Shown: positions 1 through 11,633, counted from the stretch's first letter. The stretch: DNA of 64,000 nucleotides from DASYAN01 sp963727755 (GCA_963727755.1 CAVSHN010000016.1:186001-250000); one strand, 5' to 3'. Made by a program: numbers and translations. Notes: generated by a model not told the origin, from the letters alone.

Positions 1-2277
1 GCGGTCTACGCTGTGTTCCTTCCAGATTTACAATGTAGCCTTCATAACTGGGGCGGAACTCGAGGTCAGTTTTTTCAAGACGAGCAAGTTGCTCCAAAAG
101 GTTCTTTCAGAGTCGGCCTCGAACAGTTTGTAGCGGCGTGCTCGCTCAAAGTAGAATCTGAGGACGTTGGCGAGATACGAGCGTTGTAGTATGCTATCCA
201 CTCTCTTCTCGCTGAAGAAACGATTGCGCATAGCTTGGGCAGAACCTTCCATCTGGAGGGCCATACCCATGGCTAGTTCCTGAAGAGGGGCTTGACCTCG
301 TCGCCATTTGACTTCGATGAAGGTTGCGTCAACAATATTGCGTCGAAGCGAGACAAGAACCAGATCACAGCGACGTTCCCCTTTCTGGGGTTTGCCAGAA
401 CCGTTCAGTGAGAAAATACGCGGATAAATGTCTACGGGGACAAGAATAGCCTCTTTCAATCGTCCCTTCTTTTGCAGCCACGCGGCTACAACACCGAGTC
501 CCACAGCTGCAGAGGCACTGGTTGGGGATTCGAGCGCCTGTAAAGCCAATCTACCAGAGATGGTTTTCAGATAATGCAGCAATTGACTTACGCTCTGATC
601 AACATTATTGAAACCTAGCTCCGCCATTGATTGTGTAAGTAGCGCCTCAATCTCTTCATGCCAAGCAGTCGTCACCATCATACGATGACCAAAGCCTTCG
701 AGCGATTCCGGTGAATAGTCAAGCACATACTTCTGGGCCAGTGTACGTAATTCCGGCTCATGGGGCGAGTCATAATAATCAAGTGCAAAGAATTGGTCCA
801 TTGTAATGACCCAATTGGTATTCGAGTGCAGATGCTCCAAGAGAGTACTGCGCTCCTTCTCGATGCGCACTTCTAGCATAGGATGGACATTATTGTGCTT
901 GCTGACAAGATAACCTTCCGCATCCAACAAGCTTTGATGGAGTTTCACCAGCGTCTCGCTATAACGGGCGCTTACGGGATGCACTTCAGGCTTTTTCATT
1001 CCCTCCGGTACAATTCGATGGTACCAGAGTAAACCTTGATCATCAGTTGTAAATTGCGAAATAAAGCGCGTAATAAGACCATAGAGGGAAAAACTGCTCA
1101 TCTCAGCACGCGTTTCTAGCCCCTCTTGCGTCTGTGAGTGGACTACAACCGTTGGTTGGGTCAAGTCAGTCACTATGGCCAGATGTGCTTCAGGTGCCTT
1201 CTTCTCCAATTGACTGATTGGACGGACAGTTGTTGAAAGGCCAGGTAAAAAGTAATCGGTAACCTGATCACGATGTTGATCAATCCTTTGCAGCGGTCTG
1301 CTTTAGTGCCTCGAGAGATCTTTTATGTTCGTCTGGCATGAACGCCGTAATGTGGAAGGAAGGTGCAGAGTGAGGTTCTTCCTGCTCATCTGAAGGCACC
1401 TCGTCGACCAAAAACTTCCTCACCGCTTCAGCAAAGAACTCACCTCGATCAGGATTGACCAATGTTGTCACAAGCGTATCTGCATACGAATGCGACCTGG
1501 AGAATCGCTTAAGAAGTTCTTTCAAATGATCTGGTTGAATATCACCTAGACCCATTTGCTCATAGACATTTCCTAGAATGAGAGCGACATCCCCATAGCG
1601 ACGACGTGGGTCTGCGACATCGGCAGGTAACGCAACTCCATGATACAAACGTATATTTTGGAAGAAGAGGAATGTCTGTTTTGATGCCGCATGATAGGCA
1701 AAGGCGGGCACATTTGTTGGAGTTAATAATCGCAATGCCTGCATATCAATGCTATGCTTACGCTGACTTCTAGGAAGTCCAAGTAAGCGCTCTTCCCAAT
1801 TGCGCAACAACTGGGTATAGCAGGCAAACCATGCAACCCGTAAGGGATGAGTAGGCAAGATAACGAGAGCCTCTTCCTGTGCATTTCCCTTGCCTGCCAC
1901 TTGGACAAGGAGAGAGTCAACAGAAAGTGCCTCACGCATTTCGTCGCGCTCACATTGGTTTCTTATCTGCTCATCAAGTAAGTCCCGATACGACTGGGCA
2001 TAGCGTAATGCAACATTGGCAAATTCCGACGTCCATTCTACCGTTTCTATAGTATCTCGCAATGGAACCTTTTTGAGACGATTGAAGAATGTCTCACGCA
2101 TTTTCCAGAATGCAGCCCAACTGCCTTGGTTGCTGGTTTGTAGAGGATATGGTGAGATCGCATCTACACTGATGGGGTATACCTCATCTACGAAAAGGGT
2201 AAAACACCCACCACTACGTGGGTTGTCTCTGACCTGTCTCTCAAGTTCTAGGAGGGTCTCGCTTAGGGATCACCCAC
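1..2277 (-). pseudogene. 3' part of very large defence-like protein with PD-(D/E)XK-like motif, cut by IS and running off window
   Basis: This is the downstream half of one very large gene whose 5' half lies at 3560-5001. Open frames at 1280-2270 and 28-1280 join smoothly once a break near 1285 (GCAAAGGATTGA) is repaired. Near 85 an A6 tract needs one more A; the frame then runs on past base 1, so the true end is outside the window. The 28-1209 segment carries a D...ExK pattern (D282, E299-V-K301 of that segment) in a hydrophobic setting, typical of PD-(D/E)XK nuclease folds. No Walker motif is visible in the part present. Its size and partners recall the large protein of DndFGH/Dpt-type or BREX-type systems, but I cannot assign a family. 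The IS insertion and several frame breaks suggest the locus is inactive. Confidence 0.6.
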
Positions 2278-3559
2278 AAATAACTCCGTCATCTACACCT
2301 GTGGTCTGACAGTATAGTTCCACTCTGGATGAAACGCATCTCCCTGGATATTGATACTCTGCCACTGCTCGTCAGGAACCTTTTGCTTGGTGGCATAGTC
2401 ATGGGTATCGAGTACGGCCTCGATCTTGAGCCCTCCCTTGGTCATGGTATGCCTGATGTACTCCAGGACAACCTCATAGGCTATGAGTGGCTTCGCTCGC
2501 CAGTTGATGTTGATGAAGGAGAACATCTCATGCTCAATGGCGTTCCACTTGCTGGTACCTGGTGGGTAGTGACACACGTGGATGGTTAATCCTGTCTGGT
2601 TGGCGAATTGTTGGAGACACCACTTCCAGAGCCTATTGTTTGATGCATTACTGCTCCCACTATCACAGAAGAGCTGGATGTCGGTTGCACCGGGGTAATC
2701 GTTGCTCCCCCTGGTCTGCCACCAGTTGTCCAGGGAGACGACGGCAAATTCGGCAGTATTGTGGTCAATCCCGACGTTCACGAACCCTTGTTTCTTGAGG
2801 ATATCATAGACACCGTAGGGAATGGCCTTCATGATGCGCCCCTTTTTGATAGGATCGGTCTTTCCAAAGTCATAGACATCTACCTTTGTGTCTTCACCAG
2901 GAGCGGTCCATTCCTTTCCTGCATTCTTCATATTCCCTATCTTTTCGGTTTTCTTCGCATCTATGGACAGAATGGGAAAGCCTTGGAGTTGGGCCTTGAG
3001 ACCTTGCATGTTGATATGATTGAACTGGGCGTCTCGGTCCGGATGATTCTTGCCACCCTCCAGGTCTTTCTTGTTCGCTTTGAGGGCAAAGCCCTGCTCA
3101 TGAAGGATGTGGCGGATGGTCTCTAACCCTACTGTAAAGCCCCGTTTGGTTACCTCTGCGGCGATGTGAGCAATGGAATGACTCGTCCATTTGACGAGGA
3201 CTTTGTGGTCCGTTTTGGGGTTGGCAGCGGTTTCGATTGTCTCGGTCAGGCCTGGTTGGTGCTGTTCCTGTTTTTTTCGGCCACCACCGGGACGGCGGAT
3301 ACGGTCGCCTTGGAGCGTGTTGCCTAATTCCAGCTCCTTGATACCTTGGTTGATCGTATCACGGTTCATGCCCGTGGCACGGGAGAAGGCAGCGACTCCA
3401 CCGAAGCCGTAGGCCTTGGCCTCACGGGCGGCGTAGTAGCGTTTCTGTTTCTCATTGAGTTCTGGCAGGGTGTCCCGCCATTTTTCTTCTATGCTTAGTT
3501 GTTTTCTGGTCATGGTACCTAATACGATACCATACTCAGGCTAGATGACGGAGTTATTT
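2278..3559 (-). mobile_element. ISAzo13-family insertion sequence
   Basis: An 18-bp perfect inverted repeat (AAATAACTCCGTCATCTA) lies at 2278-2295 and, inverted, at 3542-3559. It brackets a single transposase gene, giving an element of about 1.28 kb. The flanking DNA on both sides encodes the same interrupted protein on the minus strand, so insertion into that gene is clear. I could not identify a convincing target-site duplication; the exact outer bases are therefore uncertain by a few nucleotides. Confidence 0.85.
2293..3513 (-). CDS. ISAzo13-type transposase
   Basis: An intact 406-aa transposase fills the element. The N-terminus (residues about 1-80) is a helix-turn-helix region containing the stretch FSRATGMNRDTI. 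A Rhodopirellula-type DDE catalytic core follows: SIDAKKTEK near residue 180, the FCDSGSSNASNN segment near 285, and a late glutamate in KWNAIEHEMFSF. This order (D, D, E) and the length match ISAzo13-family enzymes. It acts on its own inverted repeats by cut-and-paste. The frame is undamaged, unlike its host gene, so the copy looks recent. The ATG start at 3513 lies about 45 bp inside the right inverted repeat. Confidence 0.85.
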   Translation of the reverse strand: MTRKQLSIEEKWRDTLPELNEKQKRYYAAREAKAYGFGGVAAFSRATGMNRDTINQGIKELELGNTLQGDRIRRPGGGRKKQEQHQPGLTETIETAANPKTDHKVLVKWTSHSIAHIAAEVTKRGFTVGLETIRHILHEQGFALKANKKDLEGGKNHPDRDAQFNHINMQGLKAQLQGFPILSIDAKKTEKIGNMKNAGKEWTAPGEDTKVDVYDFGKTDPIKKGRIMKAIPYGVYDILKKQGFVNVGIDHNTAEFAVVSLDNWWQTRGSNDYPGATDIQLFCDSGSSNASNNRLWKWCLQQFANQTGLTIHVCHYPPGTSKWNAIEHEMFSFININWRAKPLIAYEVVLEYIRHTMTKGGLKIEAVLDTHDYATKQKVPDEQWQSINIQGDAFHPEWNYTVRPQV

Positions 3560-5001
3560 ATGGTTGGCCCCTTAGTCCAATATTGAGGATCCTATGGTTG
3601 GGAAACGTCAGACTAAAATACGCAAGGTCTTTGGATAGCCACTGCGGCTGCATTCCTTCATCTAACGTCTGATTCTCTCGTATTCCCATCGCAATCTCTA
3701 GCCGACCATAGGAGAGCGTTGGAACGGTGCTCCGACTTTCACGTATATCTATGGGCAGATTTATCTGGATATCTTTCGACAGGAAAACTCAGTACTTCTG
3801 TCAGCAATAACTTCCTCTGTTTCCTCATTACTAATCTCGTTCCCTGTGGCATCAAGAGGGGCGACTTTTACGCAGACCGGACTCCTTGGAATTTCGTCTT
3901 CCTCAATATCAAGCTTGATAGTAACACTACGTCTATGGCCAGGTACTCTTGGTATCTTCGGCTCAATATAGTCACTATCCTCAGCAAATTCGTATTCGTT
4001 ATCAGATGGAACAATTCTCACGCTCCAGCCACTCAAGTTCTGCGGCGCAGCAGGTTCACATGTCCATTTCACAACCATTGTTCCTTTGGGACCGCAAATC
4101 GCTTGCAGACTGCCATTTTCTTTGTCTTGTTGTACAAGATGACAAATCTTTCAACGCTGCCCTTCGCATTGATAAAGGGAGTTAATTTCACAGAGCGAAT
4201 ATCGCTCTGATCTGTTTTGGGAAATTTCCAGCAATCAAAGGTCAATGTTTCCTCTTCTGAGAGATCATGTGACCAGATTGGTACCTCATTCATCGGGCGG
4301 CCTCGGAAAAACCGACCAAGTGCATTGGCTGTGTCTTTATCAACTTTCAAGCTCTGGATTCGTTCACGCGCTGTCGCATCCGGGCGCATTGGATGAGATA
4401 ATGCCTGTGTGCAATTGCGATTACTTGTCAAATGTACAACAAAGTCGGGGCGTGCATCCGCAATCAAACCTACACGCCAGAGTTCGAGACCTAAATTATC
4501 GCAGGCCTCTCTTTGAGCCAAAGCAGTGACACCAAAATCAAGACGTTGCTCATAGCTTGCCTTCAATGTTCCATGTGAGACAAAACGCAATACCTTTTGA
4601 GCATCCTGAGGAAGATGCTTTGTTATGCGTTTCAATACCGTATCATAAAGGGTGCGTCCATCAACGGGAGAAAAAGAGTTGGCAAGCGAACTATAGGCGG
4701 CATCTACCAGATCTGACGGGATAAAGAGACAGAGGCGTGCCTGTTTGCGATTGCGTATCTCGACTGCCTCATCTGTGGTAATATAGAGAGGGTTATGCAA
4801 CGCATCCCCACTACGAGATGTAAGCACATGGATTACAAGATTGGGTTCGTTTGAATTGTAGATCATGTACTGGCAGATACTAAGAGCCTCAGGGCGTTCA
4901 AGAAAATCTACGCGGACACAGTGCCCCTCGGTCCTCCCCTTCAAGCAAGCGAATATCTCCTCGGCAAGCAGTTGTGTTCGTAAATCGCTCATAATGTTCA
5001 A
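3560..5001 (-). pseudogene. 5' part of the very large defence-like protein interrupted by the IS
   Basis: The gene starts at ATG 5001, overlapping the stop of the 564-aa gene by four bases (ATGA), so the two are translationally coupled. The frame runs to about 4078, then continues in a second frame to about 3785 and a third up to the IS at 3559. I see two single-base breaks (near 4078 and 3785). The first ~310 aa give no recognisable catalytic motif. Across the IS, the residues LRGQP on one side are followed by LSETLLELERQ on the other, consistent with an insertion into a continuous gene. Function is unknown; see the 3' part for the nuclease-like motif. Confidence 0.55.
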
Positions 5002-6692
5002 GCCTCCACTGTTTTTAGCGTGATATCTGAATACGGAGGATGTAAACGTTGGATGGTAAAATCGTCCGCTAGGTCACGGAAAATGCCCATCTGTCGCAAG
5101 CAATGTTGCATGGCCCGCAAATTGTCGTGCGCTGCCGCAATATATTCAGCTCCCTTAAATATATCGGGAGGGCGGTCTATGAGGATGCCAAAACGCTTCT
5201 CTACAAATTGTAGGAACTCTTGGAGACGGATAGATTGAATACCCTGTGATGAAAGCTGTGCAGCAGCTACCTGAACAAGAACCGCCAACAAGTCGTTAGA
5301 AGGGGCATAGCGCCACGCTGTCCGGCTCTGAGTTGACCCAGCAAGCAAACCATGTGTTTTTTTCATCCCTCCAACACTACTAAACCATCTCACAAAATGC
5401 TGAAGCGCACTATCCCGTTGCCCCTCCACCAGGAGATTCACAACTCGCTCTATATCGGTATCCGCAACACCAGTAATATCATCCAACCAACTCAGTTCCT
5501 CCTCATCTATCACACTTCCTGTATCATCCTGCAATTCGTTTGCTTCCCGAATACGTTCCTCGTCCATGCGAGCCTGTGCATCGAGATGTACTGACAGAGC
5601 TGGATAATCTCGTAAAATAAGCAGACCCTGCAAATACAACGGGCCAGATTCGTTTCCTTCAAGAATTGAATCAATTTTCATCCGTCTCTGAGCATTGCGA
5701 CGTAGTGAAACCACATAAGAGTCCAACAGCCTGAGATACAAGTTTGAATACAAGAATTGCTGATAAGCTTCGATATCCCTTCGGACACAAGCTTTCGCCA
5801 TTTCATGGCTGCGGCCTCGTGCATCTTGTGTGAAATCAAGGTAGAGTTGCGGAGAGGATGGTTCCAGCGGGTCACGCATCGCAGATGGTAATGTCCCTGG
5901 ATTTCGTACCAACTGATTGACCGCATAGACAAGTTTGAGTGTATAATTGAACAATTCAAAATTAATAAGGGCAAGCAAGTTATAGGTGAATGCCTGCGAA
6001 GGCATACATTCATGGTACGTAAACAAATAACTCAACAAATCTGTCGCCAGTTCGTTCGCTAGTTTTGGGCAAGCAGGAGTAATACTCTGTTCGCGGCTCA
6101 ATCCCGTCCGTGTATTTTGAAACCCATCTAGAAAGGCGATTGAGAGGCGCGTCAAGGTATCAAGTTCAGTTTTACCATCATAACTGCCTCCCAAATCGGG
6201 CATATTGCCTATGTTGACTCCCCGTCCAAAAATGATTTTCACCGCATCAAGGAGTTCTTTATCGGCTCTATTCATATTTTCGCGCAGAGCCTGATAAATG
6301 AATGTATCAGCCCCCCGATGACGGCTACCTTCTGTGGGAAAACCTGGCTTGTGGGCCAGCAATGTATAGGGAACGATAGAGGTAATCTGTTCTCCACGAT
6401 TAGAGCGACCTACACCGCCAGTTGTAATTAATGTGGTACGCACGAGGCGTTCCAATACCTTGCGCCCTGCTGGATCATCAAACCCTTCCAGGGTCGAATT
6501 ATGAGCCAACGCATCAATGTACCGCTGAATATCTTTCGGATCATTCGTTCGCCTTGCTTTCCCACGTCCCTGAGATAGGATGGTGTAGAAAAGGGTGGGT
6601 AAGAACAAATCGATGTCGAAATCGTTCATATCGATAGTGAGAACTTTTGGGAATTTTACGCCTTTGAGTTCTTTTGGCAACTTGACTTTCAT
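4998..6692 (-). CDS. Unrecognised 564-aa protein of the kinase-ATPase defence-like operon
   Basis: This intact protein lies between the kinase-ATPase gene (14 bp upstream) and the giant gene (4-bp overlap downstream), so it is almost certainly co-transcribed with both. I recognise no enzyme motif. The N-terminus (IDMNDFDIDLFLPTLFY) suggests a compact folded start. Residues about 230-330 are rich in aromatic and helical segments, and an acidic stretch lies near residues 385-410. It is probably soluble and helical, with no signal peptide or obvious membrane span. Its position resembles that of the middle, adaptor-like subunits of three-gene restriction or defence modules, which is inference from context only. 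Confidence 0.6.
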   Translation of the reverse strand: MKVKLPKELKGVKFPKVLTIDMNDFDIDLFLPTLFYTILSQGRGKARRTNDPKDIQRYIDALAHNSTLEGFDDPAGRKVLERLVRTTLITTGGVGRSNRGEQITSIVPYTLLAHKPGFPTEGSRHRGADTFIYQALRENMNRADKELLDAVKIIFGRGVNIGNMPDLGGSYDGKTELDTLTRLSIAFLDGFQNTRTGLSREQSITPACPKLANELATDLLSYLFTYHECMPSQAFTYNLLALINFELFNYTLKLVYAVNQLVRNPGTLPSAMRDPLEPSSPQLYLDFTQDARGRSHEMAKACVRRDIEAYQQFLYSNLYLRLLDSYVVSLRRNAQRRMKIDSILEGNESGPLYLQGLLILRDYPALSVHLDAQARMDEERIREANELQDDTGSVIDEEELSWLDDITGVADTDIERVVNLLVEGQRDSALQHFVRWFSSVGGMKKTHGLLAGSTQSRTAWRYAPSNDLLAVLVQVAAAQLSSQGIQSIRLQEFLQFVEKRFGILIDRPPDIFKGAEYIAAAHDNLRAMQHCLRQMGIFRDLADDFTIQRLHPPYSDITLKTVEA

Positions 6693-6706
6693 GCGTCTAA
6701 CCCTTT

Positions 6707-9219
6707 CTACATGGCAGTGCGTACAATTCTACCTGCATCCTGAGTGATACGATGCACTCGGTAAGAATTCTCGATGAGAGTGAGGTCGCGTGTTTCTCCT
6801 AAGATTAAAGCATCTTTGAAGAGTTTGAGATCGTCAAGCAGTGGTTGGAACTCCTCGGCATTCGGTAGAAGGCCACTTGCCATACGCATCAACAACTCAA
6901 ACAGGTCGAGGGTAATCTCAAGCCGTGGGAAGCCTCTTTTATGTTCGAGAATCGATAATTTCCGGTAATCGCTCTATGATATCCCTCTCAGAAATCTGCT
7001 CAGGATAGAGTTTGAAATCCTCCAGTGGGAACTGTTTGAGAACAATCAATTGTTGATCTTCTGAGGAGCACACCTGTACGCTCAATGTGCCATCTGGAAC
7101 ATCTTCAATGATTCCGTCAGAATGGAGGATACCAAGGGCAATTTCCTCACGTAACAGACATATTCCTTCGTCGTTGAAATTGTTGTCCAGAAGATCAACA
7201 AAATCCCACGCATATCTGTAGGGCAGTAATGAGCGTGCCCGCACCCTTGGTAATGTTCGCACAGCAGCTTCAAGCGCCTTCGCTGGCTTCGCCTCAAAAT
7301 ACAAACGACGCTTGACAGCTGCTATCCACTCCACTTCATCTTTGAAACGTTGCACTGACAGATCAACATCATCAGCAAAAATGGCACGGCGCGTTTCTGC
7401 ATCGGAGAAAGATTGATGAAAATGGAGATAGCGATCAAGATGGGGCTGTGGGAAACGCCCAGGATCAAGTGATGCCATATCGTTAAGCAGTTCATCGTGC
7501 ATCTCAAGAGGCGCGAAACATGATCTCCAATAGGTGAGATTCACTAAGGATGCTCCCACCTCTTCGTTATCTCTCGCGAAACGAATATGTTCGCAACTGG
7601 CATTTCCTGTAATAAGGTAAGCGAGCACGGAACGCAGGTCTCGCATGGTCATATGCCGTTGGCGACGTAAATGCGCAAGCAGCAGCAGATATTCAAGCCT
7701 CTGCTGAACTCTCTTTTTACGTAGGGAGGTGGCATTATTGCGTAGAGGGCAAATAGTCTTTGCCACACAATCATTGCAAATGGTCCACCGTTCAGGAGCA
7801 ACAAGGCGTTGTAGCACCTGAACGAAAATGGAATCGTCTTCGACATTGGGAAAATTTACAAATGAGCGTCGTTTTAGATCCACCACCCAGACGGATGAGG
7901 ACTTCAATGCCATGGTGTTTCTAGATTGTTCTACTTGCTTTGCCAGCAAAGGGAAACGCTCTTTGTAACGGTCAAAGAAATCCACTAAGCGTCCATCGTT
8001 GATTGCCACCAGTACGGTAAGAGGTACTTCAGGTGTCTGCATCCCTTCCAGACCTTGTAATTTTTGTATGAGTTGCTCATCTGCGCTCTGTCCCTCGTGC
8101 GCTTCAGAGGCATCATAACAGCTACGGAAGATATGGCCTGCATTGTCCCATTCCCAACCACTGGCATCGGGCTCACCTTGTCTTTGTGCTTTTCTTGCCT
8201 GTAATTCCTGCTGCACCTGTTCCAAAAACGCCGTTTTGCCATCGCCTGGGTTGCCAGTGAGAAAAACAACGTTGGGTTGATGCTCGAAAGATCATGGGTA
8301 ACAGTTTTTTGTCCAAAGCTGTTGGTATATAGGTATCGCACACAAATTGAGTATCTAACCCTCTATTATCAGCATTGCCTGTATTGCTATTGCGATACAG
8401 GCCGCGAACATGTTCCACCCAAGAGTTTATCTGCGGTGACAATTGCTGCTCTCCCACGGGTTCTTCGATAGCCAGCAGAGCATTTTGTAGTTCTTGCCGC
8501 ATCTGTACTGCTGATTCTGGGCGCTCAATTGGATTGTTCGAGACAGCACGCAATAATACTTTGGCTATTCTGCACACTTTTTCATCTGTTATCTCTGGCA
8601 GCACACGGAGTTTGCGTTGCTGATCACTTTGTAGTTCAAATGGCAAATAGCCCGTCAGTACTTTGAATAATACCACGCTTACCGCATAACGATCGATGGT
8701 TGTTGGCAATTGAGACGCGGAAAGAGCTTCCGGCGGCAAGAACAACGGTGTCCCAGCGAAGCGTACGGTGCTTGTATCACTTTGTTTCACAGCGAAACCA
8801 AAATCAATCAGTACGGGGTGATTGTCATCTTCATGTAAGATGATATTTGCTGGTTTGATGTCACGATGGAAGAGCTGTTTCTTTTCTAGTTCTTCTACAG
8901 CATTCAGTAAATCTTGCGTGAATGTCCACCAACGATCCAAGGGCCAGGGAAAATCTTGTTCGATATCCTGTAACGTTGGCCCTGGAATGTACTCCATTTT
9001 GATATGGACGTCATCCTGACGACGAAATATATCCATGACACTCGGCAAATATTTGCTCTTGAATTTTCTGAGTGCATTATATTCTTCGAAGGCTTGATCA
9101 AAGATTTCGTCCGGTCTGTGGAATTGCTTGAGGACGCAGAGTCCGAGACCTGCATCAGCATAATCGGCATAACTGGCAAGATACGTTTGTGCCATTGATC
9201 CCCTGCCCATTGATTCCAA
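6707..9219 (-). pseudogene. Ser/Thr protein kinase fused to P-loop ATPase (frame broken at least twice)
   Basis: The N-terminal ~270 aa (9219 to about 8400) are a Hanks-type kinase: a glycine-rich start (MGRGSMAQTYLAS), HRDIKPANI catalytic loop, DFG (VLIDFGFAVK) and a PPEA activation-segment end. It looks catalytically competent. After a ~50-aa linker the frame breaks near 8260. The next frame opens with Walker A GNPGDGKT at about 8235 and encodes a ~440-aa ATPase domain with a possible zinc cluster (CNDCVAKTIC). A second break near 6950 restores a conserved-looking C-terminus (LEITLDLFELLMRMA) down to 6707. The N-terminus may extend upstream through another frame, as the position before TTG 9225 is a stop. 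A signalling ATPase in a defence module is the likely role. Confidence 0.65.
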
Positions 9220-9318
9220 CTAATAGTACTATTGGGGGATATGGATTGCAGAAGAGCGAGCGTTAGGGGATAATCCGAGTAAAAAGAACCTATGGGGTTC
9301 GGCTGAAAGGATAGTCCC

Positions 9319-10472
9319 ATGAATGATAGGAGCATAAGTGCCACGAATTCTGCAAGTGGAGCAGTACCGCAAATTGAAAACTTCCTGAAAACAGTCATAC
9401 AAGGTCTGACAGGCCAAGAGAGCGTGGCAGCAAGACGGAACGACCTAACCCAGCAGGCCGCCCAGCAGTATTGCCAAGTGAGAGCTTGTGGATGGCGGTG
9501 CTAATGGGCGTGCTTGGAAGACTCAAGTCGATGCGAGCCGTCTGGCGGAGGCTGGTAGCTCAAGGATACACCGTAGGAGATCAAGCGATCTACAAACGGT
9601 TGGAGGAAGAGGGATGGCAGCCATTGGCGCGGTTGTTTGAGCGGGTAAGTCAGGTCTTAGCACAGTGGTTGCAGCCAGCCCTACAAGCATATTACCAGCG
9701 ACACGCGATGCTGGCTGCGTTTGCCAGCGATGTGATGGCAATAGATGAAATGCACCTAGATCAGGTGACAAAGCGTTTACCAATTTTGAGATATTTTAGC
9801 AAGGGAGATCTGGAATTGTTGCCAGGCAAGCTGGTAGCAGTTTTTGACGTGAGATTACAGCAATGGCATACGATCGAATATATTGAAAAAGCAACCCAAA
9901 ATGGGAGGGAACAAGCAAAAGCAATGGTAAAAATGCTCAAAGTAGGGACCCTCATCTTAGCAGACTTGGGTTACTTTGGTTTTGCATGGTTTGATCAATT
10001 GAGCGAGTTGGGATATAGCTGGATATCACGTGTTAAGAGCTATACTACAATGGTAGTGCAACACACGTATTACGAAGCTGGAGATACCTTTGATCGGCTT
10101 GTTTGGCTTGGGGCTGGCAAGACTCATGGCAAGTATGTCGTACGACAAGTACAATTTCGCCAAGGTGGACAGCTGCGCCAATACTTCACCAATGTTTGTG
10201 ACCCGACCGTTCTGCCACTGCCAGAAATAGCACGACTTTATGCCAGACGCTGGGATATCGAACTAGCATTTTTGACCTTAAAACGCGAACTGGGCTTGCA
10301 TCTGATTTGGAGCAGCAAGCCAGTCGTGGTGCTCGCACAAGTATGGGCTTGTCTGATTATCGCTCAGGTCTTGCAAGCTATCCGTATGGAGGTAGCTTTG
10401 CGAGCGGGAGTTGATGTCTTTAATGTTTCTCTGCCCCAAGGGCATTTCCAAACCCCCAAAGCCCTTCAGTGA
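9319..10472 (+). pseudogene. IS4-family transposase, frame broken near 9460
   Basis: The core frame (9471-10472) holds an IS4-type DDE transposase. The first Asp is in FASDVMAIDEMHL, the second in ILADLGYFG, and the Y-x2-R-x3-E-x6-K signature in YARRWDIELAFLTLK. The natural N-terminus is in another frame from ATG 9319, ending in residues that join to GRPAVLPSESLW; one indel in the run AGGCCGCCC accounts for this. The C-terminus after about 10430 also looks odd and may be another break after CCCC. I did not find clear terminal inverted repeats. The left end must lie close to the start of the divergent kinase gene, so the element may have removed or altered that gene's promoter or N-terminus. 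Confidence 0.75.
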
Positions 10473-10554
10473 AAAGCCCGACAAAGCCCATTTGGCAGAG
10501 TAGGGTAAGCTGACGCTTGACGAGGCTAGTACCCTCGTCGAAGGAGATCAGCTT

Positions 10555-11633
10555 ATGATGCCTCTAACAGTGGTCGAACAGGCACCAGTCCCACCACCAT
10601 CCTACCAAAGAATGCAAGCCAAACAGGGACCAGCCTTGTCGATAGATGCTCTGACCTTGGTCACAACCTTACATTTGCTCACCCTTTGTCGTTGAGCCGT
10701 GCGGTTAGCTCACCGTCGCTGCCCCCTCCCCCATTACCAGCCGGTCCTGGCGGTGCTCCCCGCCTCTACAGTGAAGAGAGCCTGTTGTTAATCAGCCTGC
10801 TACGAACCTTGTGGCGCTTGTCCTATGCTGACATGCGGGACTGGTTGAAGGCTTGGCCCGCTTTGGCTTTGGCCTGTGGTCTGCCCCGTGACAAGCATGG
10901 ACAGCTCTGTATCCCCAGTCCTTCTCAGCAGTGCAAACGTCGCCATCAAGCCGGGGCCCCCATCCACGAGTCACTCTTTGTCCTCTCGGTTCTGCAAGCG
11001 CTACGACGACGGCTCATCGGGGCTCGCGATCTCATTATTGACAGTGCCCCCATTCTAGCTTGGCGACGCGCTGATCCAGATGCCGCCTACGGACATGCTC
11101 CCGCGCATCATCCGCGCCCCCTCTTGCGAGGCTTCCGTGTCCACACCCTCATTTGTCGTGGTTCAGGTCTGCCCCTTTTCTTCCGACTTTCTCCAGCTAA
11201 CTCTCACGATGCTCCTTTTGCGCAACAATTGTTGGCTTGGGCTAAGCAACTCTATCAGATACGTCCTCGCGTTGTTCGCCTCGACGCCGCCTATTGGGGC
11301 TTACGTCTGATTGCCTGGATTCATCAGGTCCTTGGTGCCGTGGCCGTTATCGCCTACAATCCCAAGAACTGCAAGAAGCGTTCTTGCTTACCTCCCTTTT
11401 GGACCAGAGAGGAACTTGGCAAACGCAGTGCCATCGAGCGCTTCTTTGGCCGCGTTTTTCTCTTTTTTCATCTTCAGCGTCCACCCCTGACTGGCTGGTC
11501 CGAAGTGGCTTCCCAAGTCGCTTTGACCTATACCGCTTCCGTGATCGTTGGCTTGGCTGCTCAGCAAGCTGGCCGTCCTGATCTCATCCGCTCCCCGAAG
11601 CGGGTTCTAGCTCATCTTTGGGTGAATTCCTAG
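10555..11633 (+). pseudogene. IS5/Transposase_11-type transposase, one frame break near 10685
   Basis: The main frame, from TTG 10686 to 11633, encodes about 315 aa with DDE motifs: IIDSAPILAWRR (first Asp), VVRLDAAYWG (second Asp) and KRSAIERFFGRVF (Glu). This is typical of IS5-like transposases with a Transposase_11 domain. The better translation start is ATG 10555, preceded by AAGGAGATCAGCTT; its frame stops at 10695 and needs one indel to join. The right end of the element, around 11632 (GGGTGAATTCCTA), lies inside the last codons of the gene at 11607-11885, which it has truncated. A shared TAGG at 10501 and (inverted) at 11632 may mark the termini, but this is weak. Confidence 0.7.

Noticed and set aside
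8904..9398. 164-aa minus-strand frame over the kinase start
   Set aside because: Most of it overlaps the kinase domain in another frame. Only its N-terminal part might be a displaced piece of the kinase N-terminus, which I noted but did not call.
9229..9417. Small minus-strand frame near the IS4 left end
   Set aside because: No motif and no ribosome site; it overlaps the transposase N-terminus.
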